From: Taxillus chinensis
Taxonomy: Eukaryota > Streptophyta > Magnoliopsida > Santalales > Loranthaceae
Direction: 5' to 3'
Length of the DNA: 64,000 nt
Assembly (NCBI GenBank): GCA_023512835.1
Contig: CM042087.1
Coordinates: 54,942,397-55,006,396 of the forward strand
Both the position numbers and the translations under genes were made by a program. Below are positions 25,374-35,785 of the stretch, in pieces (positions within the stretch are counted from its first letter, which is position 1; every line of letters begins with the position of its first letter). Under the pieces are notes generated by a model. It was given only the letters and a program-made list of their open reading frames with translations. It was not told the DNA's origin and did no database searches.

Positions 25374-25385
25374 TGATATCAAAGC
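25374..25385 (+). promoter_or_regulatory. Gypsy-1 primer-binding site (initiator Met-tRNA), eroded
   Basis: Three bases after the LTR, TGATATCAAAGC differs from the standard TGGTATCAGAGC by two G-to-A changes. The following phrase GCATGGTCTAGT matches the gypsy-2 leader at 46637, confirming the register. Confidence 0.8.
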
Positions 25386-25805
25386 ATGGTCTAGTTGGCC
25401 TAGGGTAGTGGGCGGATTTAGTTATCTTGAGTCCTTTGGAGGAGCCTGGAGGGACATGCCTGATCAACATAGTCCTCTTTGAGGCTCTAAGGTGTACTTG
25501 GGGTAGTCCAGTCCTGTGGTAGGAATTGCATGCATTGGCATTATGACACTAGTTGCATTTGTTGCTTATGTGTAATTGCATGGACAAATGGTTTGAACGT
25601 GATAAAGTGTTAATTGTGCAACTCTGATTTTTGTGATAACTTGAGCATGACTACAAGGAAAAGTACTTATGTTATTGAGTAGTGTGTTTGTGGGATTGAT
25701 GCTTGTGCGATGTGAATTAGTGAGAACTGAAATGTGTGCAATGTGTGTAATACAATGTGCTAATTGAATTGATAAATGGGGTAGAGGTAGTGACACACGA
25801 TAGAG

Positions 25806-26628
25806 GTGACCAGTGGCAGGGGTCAAGGGAGGGTGTTTGCGCTGAATGCGACACCTGATGAGGAGGCTGGGCTATCACCTCCACCAGCGGAGGCTGGGGC
25901 AGGACCATCGGTGGTTAGAGGTACCCTTTTGGTCTTTCGTACACTTGTTTCTGTTCTCTTTGATACAGGTGCATCTTTTTCATTTGTTGCTGAGTTTCTA
26001 ATTGATGGATTAGGATTAGTATGTGTTGAAGCAACAAGACCCCTAGTTGTTGAGTCTCCGATGGGAGGTCTGATTGAGGTAAGGTGTGTTTGTCGTGACT
26101 GTGTGTTAACCATAGGAGATGTGGAGCTTAGCTTTGATTTGCATGTGATGCCATTGCGGACATTTGACCTGATCCTGGGTATGGATTGACTTATGGATTT
26201 CCAAGCCAAGCTAGATTGTTATCGGCGGCGTGCATCATTCGTGTCACCTGCGGGTATTTCTTGTACCCTGCAGGGGGAGTGGAATTGTGAGGCGAGTCAA
26301 GCTAGGCCAATGATGGACCAGTGGGGTGCCATCACCCACAGGTTGGTAACCCTAACCTTTACTGAGGAGGGAAGAGTGGGAGAGAGGGTGTGGCCAGCAG
26401 TTGTTGACCAATTTCAGGATGTCTTTCCTGAGGAGTTGAGGAGTTTTCCACCTAAGAGGAGTGCGGCGTTCACCATTGAGTTAGTACCGGGGACTGGTCT
26501 GATTTCCCAAGTGGCTTATTGTATGGGGCACGCTGAGTTGAGGGAGCTACAGAGGCAAATAGAGGAGTTGGTGAACCAGGGGTATATAAGGCCGAGTACC
26601 TCACCCTGGGGTGCTCCGGTGCTCTTTG
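25806..26628 (+). pseudogene. Gypsy-1 gag tail, protease and reverse-transcriptase N-terminus
   Basis: The frame opens with GRGQGRVFAL, the usual end of a gypsy gag, and runs into an aspartic protease with an intact SVLFDTGASFSFV active site (about 25951-25990). A TGA replaces Trp in the conserved GMDW motif at about 26187. The frame then resumes to the RT entry (VFPEELRSFPPKR, ELVPGTGLISQ, LRELQRQIEELVNQGYIRPS, SPWGAPVLF). At 26628 the copia element interrupts it, and RT continues at 39348 with [18 protein letters not shown]. The gag core, including zinc knuckles, is not found between the PBS and this point, only about 420 bp of leader. The protein would have processed Gag-Pol and started reverse transcription. 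Confidence 0.85.
26624..26628. other. Target-site duplication CTTTG, left copy (copia)
   Basis: CTTTG precedes the left copia LTR and is repeated exactly at 39343-39347. The duplicated bases fall inside the gypsy-1 RT reading frame. Confidence 0.95.
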
Positions 26629-27854
26629 TGATGGTCCCTTGGAGCCTAAAGGGGGGGGGGGGTGAATAGGCTCTTATTAAAACTCTTTTCTTTCTCTCAA
26701 GACACAAACACTTATCTAGTTAAGTGATAGAATCATCATGGAAAATAACCAGATAGTGGAAGTATTTTGTTTTATTATCACAAGATAAATACAACAAAAT
26801 AGAAGCAAGACTCTCTTACACTCTGTTTACAAATGAACTCACACACTAGCCAACTTCTATCTCCAAAGATGAAAACGCTTGTGCATACACAGAATTAGTC
26901 TTTTCTTAACTGATGCATATATGCTTTTTTTAATGTATAAGTATGAATATTTATATAAAACATTCCTAAGAGACAACCTTGGAACTTGTAGTTTCGGAAT
27001 GCGTTCAGCACTAACTATCCCTCGGTAATCTCTCTGCCTTGACTGTTGCGGTTTGTGGAGCTCAAGATCTTGGGTTCAAAGAGTATAAGTGCTTTTGTGA
27101 GTTCCCAATTACAATTAAGGTTATGTCCACATATCCGGATGATCCACGTGTAAGATTCTTCAGGTTCTCAATAAATTCGTCTTACATCGGGACGCCACAA
27201 GCTGATAACTTTAAATGCGGTTAAGTTGAAGCAGTATCTTCTTGATCCGGTGTAATTTTCCTTACTCCGTAGCTAATGAAGCTCGGAACCTTACTCCGTG
27301 TTGGTGGTTGCTTACTCCGTATCTATTTAGTACTGGAATCCTTAGTCCGTGTCAGCGCTTCCTTACACTGCATGTAAGTTCCTTACTCCGTATGTAAGTT
27401 CCTTACTCCGTATGTAAGTTCCTTACTCCGGGCGAGTCTTGAAAAGTCTGATGACTTATTCCGTGTCAGCGCTTTCTTACTCCGCATGTAAGTTCCTTAC
27501 TCCGTATGTAAGTTCCTTACTCCGTATGTAAGTTCCTTACTCCGGGCGAGTAAGATATCCGGATTCCTTACTCCGCATCTGGTTTCCTTACTCCGCACTT
27601 ATCCTTTAAGTTCTTAGTCCGTACGAATGTTCCTTATTCCGTATGTATTTGTGACTTGGTTATTTACCAAGTGTTTGACGACACTCACTCTTGTCCGGAT
27701 CAGGATTATGTATCTTGTCCTTAGCTTTGCTCTCACGAGTGCATCTCTGGATTAGTAACATATCTTCTGCAATGATCAAATAAACACAAAAGATCTCAGA
27801 TCAAATTACATAAGGCTTTATCAACATTATCCAAATTCTGGGTTTGATCCAACA
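26629..27854 (-). repeat. Copia 3' LTR
   Basis: On the minus strand it begins TGTTGGATCAAACCC (27854) and ends GGGACCATCA (26629). A TATA box (TTTATATAAAT on the minus strand) lies at 26949-26960. A poly-G run of about 12 is near 26651. The segment 27330-27600 is an array of CTTACTCCGTATGTAAGTTC units on the plus strand. Confidence 0.95.
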
Positions 27855-27870
27855 ATCTCCCCCCAGTTAT
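27855..27870 (-). promoter_or_regulatory. Copia polypurine tract
   Basis: Directly upstream of the 3' LTR on the minus strand is AACTGGGGGGAGAT, the expected plus-strand DNA primer. Confidence 0.85.
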
Positions 27871-28051
27871 GGATATGCCCAAACCCTTTGTAATCCGATC
27901 CGGTAAGCAATGCAAAAGAATAACATACGTAATACGCAACACAACCAATTTCATTAATCAAGAACTAAATACAATTCAGCCTTAATACAAGTTTTTCACT
28001 AGGGTACATAAGGCTTACTATACTTGAAGATCATAGTTGCTGCCTTCTCTC

Positions 28052-30720
28052 TTAGCTCCATTGTCTCGCTTCATCGTAAAGGTGGTGTGTTGGTTCCAAT
28101 ATTTGTCCACGATTAGGAATAACTTGATGAAGTGATAGACAAAGGCTCCGCAGCCTATCTCCATCCGGTTGTTGTGGCACTTGCTTCTTGCCCCGGAATG
28201 TCGCCTTGAGTTTCTCGATCGGACGCGGGGGTGAGATGCCCAACTCTTCATATAATCCGGCTTTCTTCACGCCTTCGATCGGCCGAGACACAGGAGGTTC
28301 CCATTGATTCTTCCTAACGAAGTGCTCCACAATCCGATGAGAATCAATGAGAATCATTTGCTTGGACCGAATCATGAAGACAGCCATCATGAAGTGTGGC
28401 GACATAATCCAGGTACGGAATGAGGATGGTTGAGAGAGTTTTCCATGGTTTGCTATCCTCGGCGGTTCCGTCGATGAAGGACTGAATTAGCTCCACACCG
28501 GGAAGATAGCCCTCATTCCAACACGGTAGAACGTCAAACAAGTGCCCATCTTTGTAGAGATGGAAACGGCCTCATCTCCATTTTAGCGGCTCTCGAGAAG
28601 TTGTCAATGTCTTCTGTAGTAAAGAGTCCTTTCTCCGAACAGAGAGTCTGAATGTCGGCCGGGGAGAAAGGGTACATTTCAGAAAGACATCTTCTCTCAG
28701 CAGAAGACGCAGCATAGGATTTCATTGCCTTGCGCAAGCTTCCATCCGCATCAGAAGGGTCAAACTCCGCATATGATGGGAGGATGGAGGAGGAGTTGGA
28801 GCTGCAGTAGAGGAGCTTGGTTGAGAGAAGCGGCTTCGTTTGGGAATTTGAACTCCCTGAAGCACTGAAGTGGCAGGCCGCTTCTCAGTCCGAGTAGATG
28901 GTTGTGGGGCAGAAGGAGTAGACGGATCAGATGACACTCTCTCCCCCGGTTTGGCAGATCACCGGGAAGCAACAGGAGGACGAGCCATCGTGTGCGTCAG
29001 ATCCGCGAAGGAGGTAGACAATGAATGGACGGATGTGGCGACAAGATCCATTTTCTGCTCCATGGAAGTGGAGGAGTCAGTGAGAGCGGAGAGGAGTTGG
29101 GCGCCGAGGGCATCAACTTTGGCAGCGATGGCAGAAATTTGGGCGCTTTGAGCTTGGGCGTGTCGGTCCAGCTGGGCAGAAAGCACAGCGTCGGAGTGGA
29201 CCGTGCCAAAAGAGACACGCCCAAGGACCAACTCCGGAGCTTTGGAGGACTCCCCCGCATGAACAGGAGCAGGAGTGCGTTGGGCAGAGGAGTCCGCAGG
29301 AGTATCAGCAGCAGTAGGAGCATCCGGAGCATTAGAGGCATCCGGAGCATTGGAGGCATTCGGAGCAAGGGACCCACTTTGACCAGATAAGTCAACCATG
29401 GGAATCGCGGCAGCAGGAGAAGAGGGTCCAGCCTTAGCAGAGGAAGGATTGCGTGCGACGGGGACCGGGCCGGAGGGTGTAGGGAACGGCACATTGGGAA
29501 TGGCGACCGGCGTAAGAAAGCCGTGGTTCAAGTTCCGGATGATCATGGTCTCCGGGGATTGGGTATTGCGTGTGTAAAACACCCGAGATCGGTGTCGGGA
29601 ATGGAGGAGGTGTGGGCTAGGGCTGAAACGGAGCCAAAGGTCCGTTAAGGTGTCGGCGGAGAGATGGTCAAGGTAATCTTGGGGTTGAGGTAGGGGAGGC
29701 AAAGGGGCTTCCTGGAGAAGCGGCCGGGACATCGGTGGTGGCGACAAGCACAACGGTATCGACCGCGGCAAAGAATAGCGGATGTGGAGGGAGTGGGGAC
29801 ATCGCAGCAGAGGGGGCCGAGGAAACGACTTTAGACGCACTGCGCTGAGAGGGCCCCGTAACCTCGGACGGTTTGGCACGGACGCTTGGCTGGGAGGCCC
29901 GTGAGTGGGAGGGTGCGACAACGGACCGAATCCGGGAGGATCGGGGTGCAGAACCGACCTCGTGGGCTTGGGCGTCGGAGGGGTCACCAACCGAGCCGCC
30001 TTGTTGTTCCGAGGCGGGGAGAATGCGGAGAGCTACGGTGGGTCGGCGAGCGGTCATGTTCCCGTCCGGCGTAAGGTAACGGAGGTAATAAGCCGAGGGA
30101 AACGAGACAGCATCAAATCGGGCGAAATGGTCCGGACGTAGATGCCAGAAGACAATGCTGAGGATACGCCCGAAGGAATGGTTTTTGGGACCATTCTGCA
30201 GCAAACGAAATAAGAACATCCCCCAATCCATTGGAAGACCTTCAAAAACGCCGTACATGGCCAGGAGAAGGTCGTACGGAACTGAGTCCAGGGCGGATGT
30301 GCGAGCCAGTAGGCATCAACTTAGAATGGTCGCCTTACATCGATAGCGACCCTGGAAGGATTTCACCTTGTATTCCTTCCCCTTGTTCGTGCAACCCATA
30401 GAAGCCGCCATTGGATCGGCATCCGGGCGCTGTGGTTCACCAAGAGGTAGGTGGAGAGCAGCGCGGAGAACAGCCGGAGTGATGATGATGGATTCACCGC
30501 GGACATAAGAGGTTATGGAATCGGTGGTGCAGCGAATCCATTGGTAATACTCAAGAATGTCGTCGATAAGAAGATCGACGGGATTGGAGATCAGGCTGAG
30601 TATATGCGAGGCTTCAAGGAGAGGGCGAAGCTGGAAAAACCAATCCGGAGGATTAGAAACAGCATTCCAATCAACCAGATGGCCAGGATTAACACTGGAA
30701 AGAGAGATTCTGGGTGCCAT
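28052..30720 (-). pseudogene. Copia third ORF (env position), function unknown, broken
   Basis: A coding-looking region downstream of pol in the place where Sireviruses carry an env-like ORF. It opens MAPRISLSSVNPGHLVDWNA (30720), continues in one frame past a TGA at 30316-30318 into MYGVFEGLPMDWGMFLFRLL, shifts frame near 29.7 kb, and passes another TGA at 28959-28961. Further frame changes follow to about 28052. Its first 200 residues look like a globular domain with aromatic and leucine-rich helices (NPPDWFFQLRPLLEASHIL). The middle is Ala/Pro/Ser-rich with repeats of SNAPDA, followed by a possible coiled coil (DRHAQAQSAQISAIAAKVDA). No convincing signal peptide or transmembrane segment is seen, so an envelope role is not supported by sequence. 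Base composition is clearly GC-richer than the rest of the element. Confidence 0.6.
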
Positions 30721-32389
30721 TGCAGATTAGATTGGAAGGACAAGATGAAAGGTGAGGTCTTGACAGTGGAAGGAGCAACGAGAGGTTAAGGGATTTGAAA
30801 TGAGCAATACTCGTGCTTCGCAGGAAGGATCAGAACATATAAGACCGAGTCCGCAAATGTTAGCGGGCCTAGGAATGTGCGAGTGAGATAGGGACCCGCG
30901 CGACATGCTGATGTCATTAGTCTGGATATCGATGCGCCTCCGAATGAAACGATGTCGTGGAGACCGCATGACCAAGTAAAGATAACAACTGGTTGCTATC
31001 CAGAGAAGTGTATGTGCAACACGAGATATGTATTTAATGAATCATTATTATTCCTCCTCAAAAGCATGCGACATATGAGTATATATGGATTGTCATAATT
31101 GAACAGTGTCAGGAGTCTGGAGGAAAGAGCCGACAATCATCCGGAGTAAATAATATTCGTGGAAGAGTATCCGGATGAATAATAGACCTTGTCCGTAGTA
31201 AACAGAGTTCGGTGAGAGAGTAGAGTAGATTCCTTTGCAGTCAAAAAGTCGAAGAGAAGAGAAGTACCACAACACTTCAAATCCGAGACTATGGACTGGA
31301 TTTATCGATACGGTTGCAAAGAAAATCTGAACTTGTAGCTAAATAAGGATAAACTGAAAATACAAAAGCTTAACAGGCAAGGATTAGTACGGATTAGAGA
31401 AGATAATCAGTGAAAAACAACATAATCCGAACTAATGAGAAACAGAACTCATGCATGGCTAAGAATGTAGTAGACATATGCATACATGAAAATGATCAAT
31501 ATTACTGAATCAGGGCATATGTCGAGCAATAATACACAAGTTCATATAGGTCAACATAGCGAAACCGTCTTGCTGAACAACGTAGCTAAGATTAATTAGA
31601 GAGCATATGATTTGGCCACATTAGGATTCATGAGTGAAAAATGATAGAGCGAATACATGTCAAAAGAAGGCAGATGATTAGCCGATTAAAATGCATGGTT
31701 GAAGAAGGAAAATACATCCAAACATGCCGCTTTTCCGATTCAAAACAAGCATGTCCATCAGATCCAGGAAGTAAAAGTTTAGAGGATGGAGAATCCGAGA
31801 CATATTAGGGGTTCATTGCTGCTCCCCCATAGATCATTTAATCCTCTCAATGAAAAGCTCCCCCTCGGATAGACGATCGGGAAAGAGGTCATGAGACATA
31901 TACGGGGGGTATTACTGAATAATATATAAAGCATTTTCTCCCCCGTAGATTGTGCAATCCTCTCGGTTGACATTTCCGGATTGTAGAATTCAGCACTGTC
32001 TATCTTTTTAAGAAACTATACGTCGGTTTCCACGGATCGCGATTGAGTATTCATCCACCAGGCATTCCAAACTAACCCATTTCACTTCTTCAACTATGTA
32101 TGTTAATAGAGTAATTGAACATGCTTTTGTCACGTGGTGATTAATGGAAGTTAAGATCATGAACCCGAAAGAGGTAAATCATATAAACTGTAATTATGTT
32201 AGCTTAAACGACTTCAGTCGGGAAACGCAAGCATCCTCCCAATATGAGGTTGAGATTAATGTCAGAAGTATGAAGCCGTTAAATAGTAAGTATAATTAGC
32301 AATACAGTCAGTAAGTCGCTACTACTTTCAGTAAACGTACAATGCATGTTCTGAGAGTAAATATACTATTGGGTAATGCAAATGTGAAG
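30721..32389. other. Copia non-coding spacer between pol and third ORF
   Basis: About 1.7 kb inside the copia element without a recognisable coding frame. Words such as CTCCCCC and CGGATGA recur (31800-31970). It may hold a subgenomic promoter or splice acceptor for the third ORF, but I see none I can defend. Confidence 0.5.
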
Positions 32390-35300
32390 CTATGCAGAGA
32401 AGTCAAGCATACCTAATCGGAAGAGTGGTTCAGAGAACCTCGCATCAGGTAGGGGCTTTGTAAGTATGTCTGCTAATTGATCTTCAGTAGCAACATGTTC
32501 CAGTGAAATATGCTTTTTGAGAACATGATCGCGTATGAAGTGATACCTGACCTCAATGTGCTTCGTCTTAGGATGCATGACAGGATTGTTGCTGATGGCA
32601 ATTGCACTAGTGTTGTCACAGTAAAGAGGAATAGATGACATGTTGAAACCGTAGTCAGTAAGTTGACTTTGCATCTAAAGTAGTTGTGCGCAACGAACTT
32701 CCTAGCCTATATATTCCGCCTCGGTGGTAGAGGTTGATACGGAATTCGCTTCTTACTGAACCATGAGATCAATCTATTTCCTAGAAACTGACATGTACCG
32801 CTTGTGCTTTTCCTGTCGATGCGACATCCAGCGAAGTCAGCATCAGAGTATCCGGATAAGGTGAAGTTGGACTCCTTTGGGTACCAGAGTCCCAAATTCA
32901 TCGTTCCCTTAAGATACCTTAATATCCGTTTTACATGAAGCATATGTGACTCCTTGGGATTCGCCTGGTATCGTGCACAGATGGAAGTTGCAAACATAAT
33001 GTCTGGGCGACTTGTTGTAAGATACAGCAGGGATCCGATCATCCCTCTGTAGTCAGTCACATTTACTGATATGCCGTCCACATCCGGCTCTAACTTGGCA
33101 CTGACAGGCATGGGAGTTTTGACGGGAGATGAACTTTCCATACCAAACTTCTTAATAAGATCGCGAGTGTACTTAGCCTGATTAATGAAGATTCCTTCCT
33201 TTAATTGTTTAACTTCTATTCCAAGGAAGTAGGACAGTTCTCCCATCATGCTCATTTCAAACTTGCCTGTCATCAACTTAGCAAACTCTTCACAAAGCTT
33301 CGGATTCATTGATCCGAAAATGATATCATCCACGTATATTTGTACGATCAGAGTGTGTCCTTTCTCTTTTCGTAGAAATAGGGTGGTGTCTATCTTCCCT
33401 TTTTGGAAGTTATGAGCAAGTAGGAATTCCGACGATGTGTCGTACCAGGCTCTTGGAGCTTGCTTCAAACCATATAGAGCTTTCGAAGTTTGTAGACAAG
33501 ATGTCCTACCTTAGGTTCAATGAAGCCGGGAGGTTGTTCAACATACACCTCCTCTTGAAGGTCTCCATTCAGGAATGCGCTCTTGACGTCCATTTGATAA
33601 ACTATGAAGTTTTCATATGAAGCATACGCCGGAAACATTCGGATTGCCTCAAGTCTTGCTACCGGAGCAAAGGTTTCATCATAATCTATTCCTTCTTCTT
33701 GACGATATCCTTTGGCTATCAGTCCTGGCTTTGTTCCTGGATTACTATTCCATCCGTATCAAGCTTGTTCCGGAACACCCATTTAACGCCAATGACTTGC
33801 CGAGACTTAGGCCTTGGTACTAAGGTCCACACATTATTTCTCTTAAACTGATTCAGCTCTTCTTGCATGGCTTCTATCCAATTCGAATCTTGAAGAGCTT
33901 CATCTACCACCTTTGGTTCTATTTGAGATAGAAAACACGAGTAAAAACTTATGTTGGAGGTGGCTGCTCTTGTTCTTACACCAACAGTAGGATCACCAAT
34001 CACTTGATCTGAGGGATGGTTTCGAGTCCATCTATAATTCTGTGCATGTGTTGGATGATCTTGAACAATTTGAAGCTCTTCCAGATTGGGTGGTTCAGTT
34101 GTATCGGCTGGTTGAGCTTCGTCCGAACTAGATGTTTCCATATTGAGAGGTATGGTTGAACTAGATGGTTCTTCAACACTGTTTCTTCCAGTGTTAACTA
34201 GTCCGGACGGACTTGAAGGTGCTCCGGAATTTTGGGTATCCGTAGGAGTATATCCGGAGGTAAATGGTAGTCCGAAGTCAGAGTCATCCGTAGCATCATC
34301 CATAAAATTTCGTTGTGTTTCGCTGATGCCACGTGGTTGGTCAGGATGTGTAACAGGAATATTCATAAACTTCGAATAATCGATGTTGCTGTCCATGACC
34401 TGCATATTAGAATTTGAAGAACCGATTTTTGACCAATCAAGATTAGCTTCATCAAAAGTCACATGGATAGATTCTTCAACTTTAAAAAGTTTTCTATTGA
34501 AGACCCGATAAGCCTTGCTATGCAGTGAGTACCCGACAAAAATCCCATCATCAGATTTTGGATCAAATTTATTCCGGGTCTCTTTGCCATTTATCAGTAT
34601 ATAGCAAGTACACCCAAAAGCTCTGAAATGTGAAATTGAAGGTTTTCGTCCTCTCCACATCTCATAGGGTGTTTTCATGGTAGATTTATTTATTAGAGTT
34701 CTGTTCTGAACATAGCAGGCGGTGGACACGACTTGACCCATAGGCGAGAGGAAGCGTTGCCCCTGCTAACATGGATCTACCAGCTTCAACTAAAGTACGA
34801 TTCTTGCGTTCAGCTACCCCATTTTATTGTGGGGTTCTGGGAGCAGAGAAGTCATGCTGTATGCCCTGTTCAGAACAATATGATCTCATTTCTAAAAAAT
34901 CAAATTCTGTACCATGATCACTCCTAATGCATTTAATGCTCAGTCCTTGTGAGTTGCTTATCTAGTTGAAGAGATCTACTAGATGCTTAAAAGTTTGATT
35001 CTTTGATTTCAGGAACATCACCCATGTGTATCTGGTGAAATCATCGATAACCACAAGGGTATATCTCGCACCGACTAGTGATGGAACGGATATAGGACCA
35101 CGAGGTCCATATGAAGAAGTTGTAGAGGAGCAGTTATTGAGTTAACCGATTTGCTCTTAAAGTCGTGTTTGGTCTGTTTGCCAAGTTGGCATTCTTGACA
35201 GAGAGAGTCTCCTGGAGAACTTGAGTTTGGGTAGACCAGGACAAGATCAAGTGACGCTAATTTAGACAAAGTCTTAAAGTTTAAATGTGCGCATCGCTTG

Positions 35301-35740
35301 TGCCATAACCAACTATCTTCATCTGATGCTTTCGTGAGGAAGCATACAGGTCGAAGAATTATTTCTTAAGACCACCTGAGTATGTGTCCCCATCTCTTGA
35401 TCCGGATAACTTAACATCTCCAGGATAAGTTTTCTCTTCTTGTACAAGTGTTGGACAAAAAGGAAACAAGAAATCCTTTGTCACATAAATTACCGACACT
35501 TAGCAAATTATGCTTTAAACCTTCGACTAGTGCAACTTTAGTGATTGATACACAGTAGTTAGTTAAAGTGCCATACCCGACAGTCTTACCTTTGCTGTTG
35601 TCGCCATATGAAACGGATGGACCTTGTTTATCATTAACTTCTATAAGCAGAGTCTGATCACCCGTCATATGTCCGGAGCATCCACTATGAAGGATCCACT
35701 TGCTTTTATTGATCTTTAACTTCAAGTGATCCGGCAATGC
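32390..35740 (-). pseudogene. Copia pol: protease, integrase, reverse transcriptase, RNase H (broken)
   Basis: Domains in order on the minus strand. Protease at 35737-35411: the catalytic D in the xxDSGC motif is His here (LHSGCSGHMTGD, codon 35687-35689). Integrase zinc region: CQECQLGKQTKHDF near 35200. Integrase core at about 35060-34740: all three catalytic acidic residues remain (VIDDFTRYTWV, IRSDHGTEF, NGVAERKNRTL), but stops follow LVDLFN and RTPQ. Integrase C-terminus and RT start lie at 34741-33719. After a frameshift, RT at 33720-32707 has [10 protein letters not shown] and an intact YVDDIIFGS. RNase H at 32674-32390 has LYCDNTSAIAIS, KTKHIEVRYHFIRD and DILTKPLP. The order PR-IN-RT-RH is diagnostic of Ty1/copia. 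It would convert element RNA to DNA and integrate it; this copy cannot make one protein. Confidence 0.93.
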
Positions 35741-35785
35741 ATTCCAGAGATGCTCCTGAAAGACAACAGTTTACACTTTTGGTGC

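Noticed and set aside
28870..30346. Several plus-strand open frames opposite the copia third ORF
   Set aside because: They are antisense shadows of the GC-rich minus-strand ORF and show no family motifs.
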